Below, piece by piece: positions 34,849 through 45,872 of a DNA stretch of 64,000 bases (position 1 is its first letter; every line of letters starts with the position of its first letter). Source of the DNA: Desmodesmus armatus (lineage: Eukaryota > Chlorophyta > Chlorophyceae > Sphaeropleales > Scenedesmaceae); the NCBI GenBank assembly GCA_007449985.2, contig VIIQ02000046.1:124001-188000 (forward strand). Reading direction: 5' to 3'. A model generated the notes under the pieces. It worked only from the letters and a program-made list of their open reading frames with translations. It had not been told where the DNA came from and did no database searches. The position numbers and the translations under genes were made by a program.

Positions 34849-37835
34849 ATGCAGGCCCTGCAGGCACCGCTGTGCTGTCAGACAGCGCATAAAGCAGCCC
34901 ATGTTACTCCAAACCTTGTGTCGAGAGCACCGTTGGCGCCCTGCGGCCACCGAACGCACACATTCAGCCCAGCACCAAGCCAGCACAGCAGCACAACCAG
35001 CACCTTCCGGGCGCAGCAGCTGGTAGTGCGGTCATCAGTCGACCCTGATGAGCTCCATGAAAATAAGCTTGGACCCAATGTAGCAGCAGGCATCAAGGAC
35101 GTGAAGACGTCCCTGACCTGGAGGCCTGCCACAGTCATTCGGAATGAGTAAGCTGAGCCCATATCACAGCGCATGCTGCCATGAGCCAGGAAACATTGTT
35201 TCACGGCACTGATCGGTACTGCTTGTGCATATGCAGGGGTGTCAACTTGGACGGCACACACAGACTGTTGCACATGAGTGTGTCAGACGAGGTGAGGCGC
35301 AGACACACTCGTGGGCTGCCCGACATCAGCAACCAGCACTGCGCATTGAGCAACTGTGCTCTCACTCCTGCCTTTTTCCAGGAGTGTTCTTACAGCTATT
35401 GAGGGTCCATGCATGCAGCTTGCTTGCCCCACCTAGCAGTTAATGCAAACGAGCAGCGCAGTTGCTTGGCTGTCCGCACCAGTGCTGGCACCATGTATGT
35501 GTCACGTGCTGTTTGATGCTTCAGAAACAGAACAGCACCCTCAGAAGCCTGCTGCCTGCCATGCTGCAATGGTCGCTGCTCCAGGTTGATATGCTGTATG
35601 GACGCAAGATTCAGGCAGTGCCTGAGCAAGTTCGGTGGATCCAGTCTTTCACGGTAAGCTTCGCTCCACAATACGGTCCCTTGCGGTCCGCTTACTTTAC
35701 TGCAACCCATGCTCAAACATACACTCAGCAAGGGGTTGAAGGGTCCCAGGCATTGCCGCAAATGCCAAAGCGGTGATTGGTTGGCTGAGGTGGTTTGCTG
35801 AGTTGATCGGCTGACTTGCAGTGGTTGGCTTGAGGTGGGTGGGATTGCAGCGTTGTTTATGGTTAGGCTGAGGTGGGTGGGCAGGTATAACAGGCCAGGC
35901 GTTTTACCCAGAACAGCTGTGTCATAGCTGCTGCGCGTTTGTTTTTGTTTGGCTGCATCGTTGCGTGCAGGTGCCTGGCCAGTTTGTGGGTGTGCGGCCG
36001 CCAGCCAACAAGGGCAATGGCCTGGGTGACAATGAGAAGCTCTACTCCATTGCCTGCAGCCCCTATGAGTCACGCAGGGACTCTGCATACATTGGCGGCT
36101 CCATCATTGAGGTATGTCACCCACATCTGGTGGTCAGCACCTTGCATGGCAGCGGCCTGCATCTATTCAAGCTGTTGTGCTTGTCAAGCCGGCTGCGGGT
36201 GCACAAAGCCGACTGCCTCAGCAGCTACACCCACTGGGGGCAGTGTGGATCGGGCTGCAGCTAGGTGTAGTACCCCAGGATGCGAAGCCTTTGCATGCCA
36301 CACAGCTGGGTCAGACAGGCAGCACAGGGGATGCCTAGCAAGCCAGCGTAGGGAACCCCATCTGTTGGGGGGCACCGGCATGCTGTGTTGGTGGCTGTGC
36401 TTGACGGGCCTTCTTGTTTTGTGACATGCGTGCAGGTGGTTGTTGACAAGGCCTCTGGTGGCGAGCAGGCTATGCTGGCAGACCTTGCACCAGGCTCAAC
36501 CGTTGAGGTAAGCTCAGAGATGGATCAGGGAGTAGTTGACTAGGTGTTGCAGCCGTCACAGGCGCGGCAGGGTAGGATTTTGTCGCTCGTATGAGGCGTC
36601 CTGCTTTTCCTTGGCGGCTTGGATAGAGGGTGTGGAGGAGCAGACACGTCAGCAGGCCTAGCTGCGCCGTGAGCATCTTCACACATATGCTGATGTGTTC
36701 TTTATCTGCGTGCTGCCTGCAGGTCAGCCAAGTTGTTGGTCGAGGCTTTTCTTCCCTCTTCAACAGCTACAGTAGCTTGCCCAGCTCTTTGGAGGTGAGC
36801 AAGTAGCCTGTCTGAAGTGCATTCGCAGTGCAGTCAAGCCCCGCAGTTCTCACTGGATAGCAAGGTACACTGGCCTCTTCAGCCCCCTCTGCAGACAAGA
36901 TGTTGGGTGCAGAAGATGCAGTTGTGGGGCACAACCGTGGTGTAGTCGCCTGCAACTCACTAAACAACTTGTATCCCGCCCTGTTGTCGTCCTACAGGAG
37001 CAGCGCAACATCCTGGCCCTCGCTGTTGGGCTGAAGGGTATTGCAGCCATCCGGGCAGTGCTGAACTGGGCCCCTGTGCAGGCACATGCCACCTCACACA
37101 GGGTGACAGCATATTATGTCACCAAGTCTCCCTCTTCAGCAGCTTTCCTGTCTGAATGGGACCAGTGGCGTGAGGCAGGGGTGAGCGCCTGCTGGATTTT
37201 CAAGCTGGGTCCACGTCTGCAGAATGTGTGCAGCAGTATTCTGTTGCTTAATTTGTTGCATCCTGCAGAAGGCGTCTGATGTGGCAGACATGGCAGACAT
37301 GACTGCATCAGCTTGTACAAGACAGCTTCATGCATGCCTCGTAATGGCACGGTGCAGCTTGTCTGACTGTGGCTGTCAGGCACCGCCTTGCTGCCCGCAC
37401 ACCAGATGGTGTCTTGCTGGGTGTGCCTTCAGTTGCATCCGACGTTGTGTCATTGCGCGCTGTGCCGCACATCTCAAAAACCTCTGTCCAATATGCTGCA
37501 TGCAGGTGGTCTTCAACCCCCTCTACACAGAGACACTGCTGCCACGCAGTGCGTCACCCGGCGACCAGCCCACCAACGGCGGCAGCAGCGGCAGCAGTGG
37601 CAGCTCCTCAGCGGCAGCAGTGGGTGACACAGTCACTGCTGAGGACATCATGGGTCTGCTGGAGCAGGGTTTGTTCCTGCATGAACATGGCCTGGAGTCA
37701 GCCATTGGGGGTAAGGCATCTGAGGCTACCGTGCTGCTGGCAGGCATCCCTGGTGACATTGCGTCTACTGTTGCCAAAGAGCTAACTTTCAAGGGTGTCG
37801 CATGGGAGAGGCTGCTGTTCTGCGACTACTTCTAG
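34849..37835 (+). CDS. pKIWI502-like ferredoxin-reductase-type FAD/NAD(P) protein
   Basis: Eight exons join in phase to 406 residues: 34849-35147, 35237-35291, 35585-35653, 35971-36111, 36436-36507, 36723-36794, 36998-37180 and 37506-37835. The N-terminus (MQALQAPLCCQTAHKAAH...) is rich in Ser/Ala/Thr and basic, plausibly a plastid transit peptide. VPGQFVGVRPP, LYSIACSPYESRRDSAY and APGSTVEVSQVVGRGF follow the FAD-binding half of ferredoxin-NADP-reductase-like proteins. ILALAVGLKGIAAIRAVL and RVTAYYVTKSPSSAAFL follow the nucleotide-binding half. The order matches the plant pKIWI502 family, whose substrate is not established. The expected R-x-Y-S/T flavin motif is replaced by KLYSIACSP, which is usual in this subfamily. 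A Ser/Gly run interrupts the C-terminal part. The short third exon rests on phase and similarity. Confidence 0.72.
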
Positions 37836-38997
37836 GCGGCAGGGTGGGGATGTGCTGGTGGGGTCGTTATTTTTAGTCGCTATCATGGCATGCAGGGGGT
37901 TGTGGCTTGTAGGTGGGTGGTTGCAGACTTGGCAGTGTGGTTGGTTGCGCTGGGTGTTGGGGTGGGAGTTACTGTGTGGGCACGCAGTGCCTCTGCAGTA
38001 CCACTGCTTTTGTTGATCCTGGGGTGCCATACGTGCACAGCAGATTTGCGGTCAGGGCTGTGTTTGTGGGTGCTTGGTGATATCGCGCAGTTTGCACGTG
38101 TGTTTTGGAGCGTTGCATCAGACCTTCAGATGCGGTGTGTCATTTGCGCCAAGGAGGATATGTGTCACTGATACGTTGGACACTTCACCTGTCTGTCAAT
38201 GGTAGGAGGGGGTGCCACGTGCCGCACAGCAACAAAATTGTGCTGGCAGCAGCAGCAATGCTGCCAGTTTGCAGATGTGCGATGCTGTTTTGTGTTTATT
38301 GCTCGCCCTGGTTGCTTGTGAGGTTATGTCTGCTATCACGTCTTGGCTTTGCAGGTTGGTTTGCAGCTGTGGAAGCGGCAGGCACAGGGTCTGGATGTAT
38401 TGGTGTACAGTAGTAGACTGTGGTGGTAATGTAGTAGGGGTGGTTGTGGTGGAAGGTTGTTGCAGCATCGACCGGGGGAGGTGCCATCACTGGGCCACTG
38501 CTGCATCAAGCTGGCATTGTCATGGTGCTTACTGATGAGCTGAGCATTTCAACAATCCAAATGGGTGTTGTAACAGGCAGCCGAGATGCCACTGGAACAT
38601 TCTATCCCTGATGTGTGAGAGTTTTCGGGAACTGGCACACAACTGCTGTCAGACATTTACTGTTGAGGCAGTATCGAGACACAATGACCGCCCACGGAGG
38701 TGCTCTCTTCAACCTGTAGGCTGTCTGTGCCCGCAACTGCTGGATAAATCAAGTAGCATTATGCCCTGTCAAATAAGCTGTGACTCCTCAAGCCATTCCT
38801 GCAACACAAGGAGGGTCCAATGTTGCACACCTGTACATGTACTGCAGGACCTGTACCCTATCACCACCTGTCGCCCCCCTCTGTGACCCCGTGAGCATCT
38901 GCGTTTTGCGTGAGAGCTGTGCTTCTGCCACTGTTGCCGTGGTCTGTCTCCCATCTCCTGTGAGGCTCGTCAAGAACGATCTAAGGATCTCATGCAG
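37836..38997. other. Interval with 3' UTR and unresolved 5' exons of BRE
   Basis: No exon could be placed with confidence. It should contain the 3' end of the reductase transcript and the first exon or exons of BRE,since the BRE protein called below lacks the N-terminal 40-60 residues typical of the family. The frame into exon 38998 is open from about 38,914. Confidence 0.35.
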
Positions 38998-40942
38998 CTG
39001 TTCACGCGCAAATGGTGTGGCAAACAGCTGCAATGGTGGATCGTGCAAGACTTGTGTGATACTGGAAAAGCTCCCGACATCATCTTTGAGGACGATCCCA
39101 GTTTCAGCCCTCTGACAGCAGCAGGGCAGTGCGACACCCAGCAGCTGCTACAGTTGCTCAGCAACTGGACCGGCGATACAGCAGCCCTGATAGGCTTGTT
39201 GCTGAGCCTGTACGCACAGCACAACAAGGCCCGCATTGCAGCAGCAGTGACGGATGAGAGGATACTGTTTGAGCTGACGATGTTGGACGAGCTGGGCTGT
39301 CAGGAGGTGTTGCTCACAGGTGATCGACCACCTGATGTAGCCTCACAAACAAACAGCAGCTGAAATTGTGGCACCACCATGCAGAATATGTTATCAAAGA
39401 AGCGAGATAGTACCAGCCTGCCACAATGCAGGGCCCTAGCTACGCTTTGCTTTGCCTTATCATACATGCCTCATTGAGGGGACGACCAAGCCTTGCTGGC
39501 CAGTTTCGAGTGCGTGATCCCAACCCATGATGCGCCCTTGCTACATGTGTGATGCAGGTGGAGATGGCAGTGGGCCCCAACAAGCCCGCTTTGCACTGCC
39601 AGTGCCTGTAGACCTTCAGCCTGCACAGCAGCTGCTGTCCTGCTTGGACAAGCTGCAGCAGCAGCAACAGCCCCAGCGCATTCAACAGCAGCAACCGCAC
39701 CAGCAGCACAAAGCACAGCATCACCAGGACCAAGAGCAGCAGCAGTTTGTGCTGACAGTGGCGTTCCCAGTCAGCCCTGGAGGCACCAGCAGCCACATCC
39801 CTGTCCTGCAGCTCAGATCCCCACATTCGTTCACAGCCCAACTGCCAGTGATGCAACTGCCAGCCTGGGACCCTCACACCTCACTCCTGGAGTATATCCC
39901 GCACTTGGCCGAAAGAGTGACCAAGCACTTGGCAGATCACTGCCCCGCAGCAGCAAACCGCTTTTTGTTGTTCGAGGGGCTGTCAGGCCTGCTTGGCCCA
40001 CCACTTGAGGTCAACTTGACGCTACTGCAGAACAGCAGCAGCAGTGGTAGTAGCAGCAGTGGTGCTCTTGGCGGGGTGCCAGCAGCAGCAAGCAGCCGGG
40101 TGCGTGGAGCAGCAGCAGCTGGGTCTGCTGCAGGTGTGTGGCATGTGCTGTTTGACCAGCAGCCGCTGCTGCTGTTTGTGGAGCTGCCACGTAGCTACCC
40201 CACAGACTGCCCAGTGCTCTGTCTGCAAAACGTCAGGTGAGGGGGCCCCAGGGTTTTGCTCAGCAGAGTCTTGTGGTGTGTTGCTCTTCTTGTGTTGCAG
40301 TTGTGCAGGATTGCTATGGTGCCTGGCAAAACGCATTGGGACTGCAGGATTGCACACAGTGTTTGCTGGCCCTCATGCATGGAGTGGTGGCATAGTATCC
40401 TTGGTGATACTGTTGTCAAGCCTTGACAAGCCTGAGGCTGACAGCAGCTTTGTTCCCCTGGACTCATGCATGCTGGCCAGAGTTGAGGATGACCAGTGTC
40501 ACTTTTCCGCTCTCCTCAGGATACCTGCCACTCACAGCTGTGCTGCCAGCACCTGTTGTTCTGGGTACATTGCCGATGTTCACCTGCTACCATACTCACA
40601 CATTGATACCTTTGCTTTCATCAATAGGCCAGTTCTGTCCCTTTCTCCCGCTCCTCACCCATTGCTTTGTGCAGGCGCACAGGAAGCGACAGCTGTGTGA
40701 CCCTACAGAACCTGCCCTGGAGCCCCCGCTGGCCTGTGGAGGAGCAGGTGGCACGATTGTTCAACTTCCTCAAACTGCAGGCAGCCAAAGTCAGTGTGGT
40801 AGACACGGCAGCAGTGGCGGCAGCAGCAGCAGGGGGTGCTGCTGGTGCTGGTGCAGCCCCTGTGGGTGGCAGCACGTCACCAGCAGCAGCTGGGGTCATG
40901 GGCCAGGCTGGGGGTGGTGGCTTGCCACCTGGCTTCTACTGA
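38998..40942 (+). CDS. BRE: BRCC45/BRE (BABAM2) homologue, 5' end unresolved
   Basis: Exons 38998-39319, 39558-40236 and 40675-40942 join in phase (1, 2) to about 422 residues; the N-terminal exon is not found. PDIIFEDDPSF, LLQLLSNWTGD and ARIAAAVTDERILFEL match the first UEV-like half of BRE. GSGPQQARFALPVPVDLQ, LPAWDPHTSLLEYIPHLAER, LFVELPRSYPTDCPVLCLQ and LPWSPRWPVEEQ match the second half up to its typical end. In animals BRE is the scaffold of the BRISC and BRCA1-A complexes that remove K63-linked ubiquitin; plants have an orthologue. Two insertions are unusual: a Gln/His-rich stretch near 39,650-39,745 and a Ser/Ala-rich stretch near 40,030-40,125. The protein ends in an Ala/Gly-rich tail. 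Confidence 0.8.
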
Positions 40943-40996
40943 CACTGCCAATTGTGGAATGCCTGTCTGAGTGGTGACAGTGGTAGGGACACTGTA

Positions 40997-41001
40997 TGTA
41001 A
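40997..41001 (+). terminator. TGTAA poly(A) signal of BRE
   Basis: The pentamer TGTAA, the usual polyadenylation signal of chlorophyte nuclear genes, lies 55 nt after the BRE stop codon. Confidence 0.5.
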
Positions 41002-41428
41002 TGGCTTATAGGGTGCACACTCCTTACTGCATCGCAGGGTTCCTTTGCAGATAGGAACAGCCCTGAGTAGGCTACTTCGCTTCGTTGTTGGGTAGCTTGT
41101 CACAGGTTCTAATGGCGCCCCAGCGGGGGGGCAGTTCAGGCATGTGGGTGCCGTTGCGCTGGTTGCTGCTGGTGTAAGGCTCTTTTGGGGGAGTATGTTA
41201 CATGGACATTTTCGCCAAACAACAATGGCATTGCCCACCAGGATCGAGCCAGGTGAACCTCATAAGTTGTCTCCCCTGCGGTGGTTTGCACCACCTACAC
41301 CGGGTTGACCAAAGAAGGCAGAACCACCAGAATTGCAGCAAGTGCCAGCCATGCTAGGAACCTATTGTGTGCAGAGATGAGGGCAGGCAACTATACCAGT
41401 GTGGACACAAGAAACAGAACAAAGTCAG
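41002..41428 (-). other. Probable 3' UTR of the non-LTR element
   Basis: No exon. On the minus strand this follows the retrotransposon ORF2 stop. It contains TGTAA (plus-strand 41198-41202) but no poly(A) tail or obvious tandem tail. The 3' boundary of the element cannot be placed from sequence alone. Confidence 0.35.
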
Positions 41429-44400
41429 TCAAATACCCATAGTAAGGCCAAGCAAGCGTGCTCTGCGCACTTTCATTTTGTACAAAGTGTGTGCCAGGGC
41501 CGACTGTTCGGCATGTTGAAACACAGTAGCAACACAATCTTGGTCACCCAACTGGACTGAAGCCGGGTCAGCAAAGGCTGGGCAGGCGGTGCGCAGATCA
41601 TCATACACGGGACATTCAAGAATGAAGTGCTTTAGATCTTCAACATTGTTGCTGGTGCCAGTACGGGCCAGCACAGCAGCGCGGTTGGCCAGCGAAGCGT
41701 CCTGACCAGAGCACAAACGACAGATGCGATCCGCCCTTGGGACAGACTCCCTACGCTTGCGACCCTGCTCAATTTCAAGATGTGCAGAGCCAACACGCAA
41801 CTGCGCCAGGTTTTGTGCCAAGTTGAAAGACAAGCACAACTTCATATGCGGGGCTGCATGGTCTCTAGAGAAAGGATCAAAGCCAGGGTCAAGAGGGTAT
41901 ACCCATGCATGGTGTGTAAGCCTGTGAATGCCGGCAGACGGTGCAGTGCGAGGGCTGCCTTCTGTAAGACCCTGCCACCTATCACGGAACAGGCCAGCCA
42001 AGGCAGCCTGCACAGCTGACTCCTGCCACCGCTGCTGCAACACCCACTCCAAAGGCTGCTGCCGCCAGCTACTATCAAGGAGCTGCAAGCCAGACATAGT
42101 GTGCAACACACCATACGACCAGCAACGCTGACAGCCATCCAAGGCCAACATAACGTCCTCGCGCCACACACAACTGGCCAGTGACCTGGGCTCCTCATCA
42201 CGCGAATCCGACAGCTTGGTCCACCACCGCGCAGCCAGGACTACCCAGTGGTACATGACGGGAATGCGGTGCAGGTCCCGGTATAATACATCCTTGGCAA
42301 CCCCTTTGATGGATCCTGTCATGATCCTCAGGAACGAGGTGTGCACACTCTCGGCTTGTGTGTCGTACGGTGCGGAGTGCAGGCGCTTCACAAACATTGC
42401 CGGGCCCCAGATATGCGACGCATATGACAACACAGGCTCGACCAAAATATCAAACATTCTGCACTTGATGTCAAACTGGGTGAGGCAAGCCCGACGACAG
42501 CGCGTCAGCATGGCATGCATGGCTTTGCTGCCGGAAACTGCCAGCGCGTCCGACGCCCCCAGAAGCCCCCGAGTGGCATGCACACGCACGCCCAGATACA
42601 CGTACTCTGATTGCAGCGCAATTTCACGGCCCCGAAACACAAGGCGAAACCCTGCAGGCACCCTCAAGTGTTGCGGGCGGAAACACACGACACAAGTCTT
42701 GTGCGGCGCAAGGTTCACCTCCATATCAAACAATGTGCAGAAGACATCAAGCACATCCACGATCTGCTGTATCTCGCAGGCCTCGAAGCTGAGCAACCCC
42801 ACGTCGTCAGCATACATCACGTCAGGCACCTTAAGTCCACTCAGCACTGGCCCTGCCCCCGGCAACTTGAGCCTGATCAGGTAATGCAGCAACTCAATAA
42901 ACAGGCCGAACAAGAGGGGGCTCAGCTCACTCCCCTGCTTTGTGCCAGACACTGTGGGGAAGGCGTCCCCAAGCTCCCCATTGACTGCCACCTGACAGCA
43001 CACCCGATCATACAACGCCACCAACATGTCCAGAAAGGGGCCATGCACACCCAACTGTCGACATCGCTCCAACAACAGGTCCCTCCTAACCTTGTCAAAA
43101 GCCTTCTTAAAGTCCACAAAGACCACATACAAGCGACGGCGGCGATGCTGCGCCACACTGATCAGATGCTGCAGCGTGAAGATGGCATCTAGTGTGCCAT
43201 GGCCCGGCCTAAAGCCACACTGGGTGGGAGCCCGAAGTGACAGGAGTGACGCCAACCGCTCAAAGCGCTGATTCAAGAAGCGATCCAACATGCGGGAAAA
43301 GACAGGTGACACAGAGATACCTCTGTACTGGTCCCGTACTGCCAGGGCAGCAGGGCTCAGCGACTTCGGCACGGGGACCAACTTGCTGGTGCGCATAACC
43401 TCCGGGACACAAGCATTAGAGAACATGGCCTGCAGCAACCACTGTGCACACTCAACAACGACAGGACAGGCCGGCAGAGGGTCACCACTCGAACCTGTAT
43501 CACGGACAGGGGCAGCGGCCAGCCTTAAGAGCTCTCCAGTCAGCCCCTGAGCATCAGGGGCTTTGCCGGCCGGGAGCGCCATGCATTGTTCCACCTCAGC
43601 CAGGGTGACATCAGCGTTAAGTGCAGCCATGGCTGCCTCCTGACCCCGAGGGGCTGCTGCGTACAGCTGCTGCTTGAGAGCGACCTCATCGACAGACAGG
43701 GCCTGTGGATGGGGTGCCGCCCCCAACAGGACCCTAAAATAGTCCGTCCAAGCCGCCACGTCCGACAAAGGTGTTTGCGGGCGCCTATCCCCAAAAAACA
43801 CATGCCAGTAGTCCTTCTGGGTGTGCCCAAAGTAGGTGCCCAGCATATCAATCTGCACACGCATTGCATGCTCCCGCTTTTTGCGCTTACAACAGCTCTT
43901 GTACTCACGTCGAGCCGCCTCCAAGGCATTCCGTGCAACAGGGCACCCGGCCTGAGAGCCATACACACCCCCTCTGCTTGCATGCCAGGCAGCCCATGCC
44001 CCATCCAATTCCCCAGAAAGCCGCCTACAGTCAGCATCATACCACGGCTGGTCCCTGCGCCCGTGGCCGGGTTGGGCAGGGGCAGGCTGCTCTCTGTCAC
44101 CTCCCGCACACGAAACCAATTGATCTGAAAACTGCCGCAACGCACACTCAACACTCACACCACCTGCCTGCCAAGACTGTAACATAGCCTGAAAACAGTC
44201 CGCTTGACGCACAAGGGCGCTAGTGTAGCCAGACCCTGAGGTGGGACGGTGCACCCTGCACCGGCCCCCCCTGCGAGGCACCTCATGACACCGCCTGGGC
44301 AGGTCGGTGAGTGACACATAGAGACCACAGTGGTCCTTGGAGGCTGACGCCTTGTAAGGCAGGACCCGGAAGGACTGCACATGACGATACAAGGAGGTGG

Positions 44401-45202
44401 AGGCACAGGCCAGATCAACCACACTGGCACCCACTGACTGCTCACCCATGGGATTGGCATAACAGGTGAAGGCCCCTTCCACATCCCCATGGGTCCTACC
44501 ATTGAGCACAACCGAGGAGACAGCAAACAGACCATTCATAAACTCCAGCGCCCGAGGGCGGCTGGGTACAGACATGTCCATAGAGCGCCTGTAGGAAGGT
44601 ACACACCTCAAATGGTGTAAGGTCGGGAGAACTGACGGGTCATTGAGACCTGGGGGAACCGCAAGATTAGAGGGCACGTCACAACTCAATCTGCCAATGC
44701 GCATGTTCAGGTCCCCAAGAACCAAATGCTTGTGGCCTCTGGCCTCTGCTGCAGACAGCCCAGCAAACAAGGCAGCCATGGGGTCTGCATCCACCACCCC
44801 AGATGCATACACAGCAGAGCCAGGAGGGCTGAAGTAACACACGGCAACAGTAAGCTGAAAACCTGGCACAACCACCCAGACGATGCCCTCCCTCGGGTCC
44901 GTGGTAACCGTCAGCCCTGAGCCCATGCTCAGTGCAGAGAACCTCTTAACAAACACAGTGATACCCCCATGCGGCCTGCCGCGGCTTGGCCGCGGCCGGA
45001 CACAATGAAAAGCATCATAGCCAGGCAACAACCCTTGAACCTCATGCGTTGTGTCCTCCACGAGCATTGTCTCTACAAAGCCGTAAATGTCACACCCCTG
45101 CTCTTGCGCCACAACACTGGGTATCCTAGTAGCCGCCATGCCCCCCACATTCTGCACAAGGAACCTCACATCTATTGCTGCAACACTATGCGGTGGATTC
45201 AT
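41429..45202 (-). CDS. LINE ORF2: endonuclease, reverse transcriptase, zinc knuckle
   Basis: 1,257 residues from a true ATG (MNPPHSVAAIDVRFLVQN). Residues 1-310 are an EEP endonuclease: FLVQNVGG, DIYGFVET, HLVLGDLNMRIG, VVDLACAS and SKDHCGLYV, the last being the SDH-type catalytic motif. Residues about 590-880 are reverse transcriptase: YRGISVSPVFSR, FVDFKKAFDKV, KQGSELSPLLFGLF and VMYADDVGLL with the catalytic YADD near residue 793. The C-terminus has a CCHC knuckle (CRLC near 1,160, then LKHFILEC). It should nick target DNA and prime reverse transcription. No stop or frameshift was seen. Its start overlaps the ORF1 stop as ATGA. Confidence 0.92.
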   Translation of the reverse strand: MNPPHSVAAIDVRFLVQNVGGMAATRIPSVVAQEQGCDIYGFVETMLVEDTTHEVQGLLPGYDAFHCVRPRPSRGRPHGGITVFVKRFSALSMGSGLTVTTDPREGIVWVVVPGFQLTVAVCYFSPPGSAVYASGVVDADPMAALFAGLSAAEARGHKHLVLGDLNMRIGRLSCDVPSNLAVPPGLNDPSVLPTLHHLRCVPSYRRSMDMSVPSRPRALEFMNGLFAVSSVVLNGRTHGDVEGAFTCYANPMGEQSVGASVVDLACASTSLYRHVQSFRVLPYKASASKDHCGLYVSLTDLPRRCHEVPRRGGRCRVHRPTSGSGYTSALVRQADCFQAMLQSWQAGGVSVECALRQFSDQLVSCAGGDREQPAPAQPGHGRRDQPWYDADCRRLSGELDGAWAAWHASRGGVYGSQAGCPVARNALEAARREYKSCCKRKKREHAMRVQIDMLGTYFGHTQKDYWHVFFGDRRPQTPLSDVAAWTDYFRVLLGAAPHPQALSVDEVALKQQLYAAAPRGQEAAMAALNADVTLAEVEQCMALPAGKAPDAQGLTGELLRLAAAPVRDTGSSGDPLPACPVVVECAQWLLQAMFSNACVPEVMRTSKLVPVPKSLSPAALAVRDQYRGISVSPVFSRMLDRFLNQRFERLASLLSLRAPTQCGFRPGHGTLDAIFTLQHLISVAQHRRRRLYVVFVDFKKAFDKVRRDLLLERCRQLGVHGPFLDMLVALYDRVCCQVAVNGELGDAFPTVSGTKQGSELSPLLFGLFIELLHYLIRLKLPGAGPVLSGLKVPDVMYADDVGLLSFEACEIQQIVDVLDVFCTLFDMEVNLAPHKTCVVCFRPQHLRVPAGFRLVFRGREIALQSEYVYLGVRVHATRGLLGASDALAVSGSKAMHAMLTRCRRACLTQFDIKCRMFDILVEPVLSYASHIWGPAMFVKRLHSAPYDTQAESVHTSFLRIMTGSIKGVAKDVLYRDLHRIPVMYHWVVLAARWWTKLSDSRDEEPRSLASCVWREDVMLALDGCQRCWSYGVLHTMSGLQLLDSSWRQQPLEWVLQQRWQESAVQAALAGLFRDRWQGLTEGSPRTAPSAGIHRLTHHAWVYPLDPGFDPFSRDHAAPHMKLCLSFNLAQNLAQLRVGSAHLEIEQGRKRRESVPRADRICRLCSGQDASLANRAAVLARTGTSNNVEDLKHFILECPVYDDLRTACPAFADPASVQLGDQDCVATVFQHAEQSALAHTLYKMKVRRARLLGLTMGI
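45199..45202 (-). promoter_or_regulatory. ATGA stop/start overlap between LINE ORF1 and ORF2
   Basis: On the minus strand the four bases ATGA contain the ORF2 start (ATG, 45202-45200) and the ORF1 stop (TGA, 45201-45199). Such overlaps are known from non-LTR elements that translate ORF2 by termination-reinitiation. Here this mechanism is an inference. Confidence 0.7.
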
Positions 45203-45872
45203 CGCCTGCCAGCCCCAGCCCCTGCCCCTGCCTCTGCACCTCCCTCGGCCCTAGCCCTGTGTGCGCCCCCAGAGCGATCTGTGGGGCCGCGGGGAGCCAG
45301 CTGCACCTGCTCCCACCGGGGGCGGCCACCGCCACGTGACCGCACCTGCTTCTCAAGGACAGCCCCCTTCCAGCGCACCTTCACCCCCTCAGCCCTCAGC
45401 CGGCTGGCTTCCGGCCCCAGCTCCCGGCGCTGCGCCCGCTCAGCCTCTGACAGCAGCTGCTCAACATAGACCTGATGACCCTGGCGAGCCAAGGCCATGC
45501 GGGTGCGGCCCCCCAGCACCACCTCCTCCAGCTGAGGCGAGCGCAGCAGCACACGGTAGAGGGCCATCGGCTGCCGTGCAGGCCGCCTGCTGGCTGAGTT
45601 GGGCCCACCACCAGCACCCGCCCCTGCGTCAGCACCTTGCCGTGCTGTGCCGCTGCTGCCCGAGGACCCCGTCGCTGCTGCTGCCTGGTCACCTGCCTGC
45701 CCCGCACCTGCTGCACGGCCGCTGCTGCTGCTAGGGCCTGCTGCATCACCACCGCCGCTGCCGCCTGCCCCACCTGCATCTCGCGGCTCAAACACCACTG
45801 TCACAGCCAAGATGCTGGTACGGCTGATGGTGCGCGCGCTGAGAATGGCCTCAGCAACTGCGTCCGGGGGGT
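45199..45872 (-). CDS. LINE ORF1, C-terminal part in the -1 frame
   Basis: Open from the C run to a TGA overlapping the ORF2 ATG. There is no ATG near its beginning (the first in-frame candidate is TTG), so it is best read as a continuation of ORF1. It contains PDAVAEAILSARTISRTSIL and then, after a Gly/Ala linker, LYRVLLRSPQLEEVV, GHQVYVEQLLSEAERAQRR and LRAEGVKVRWKGAVL. This is the pattern of the L1 ORF1p RNA-binding and C-terminal domains. Either a one-base deletion in the homopolymer (real or assembly error) or ribosomal frameshifting would join the parts. Confidence 0.65.
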
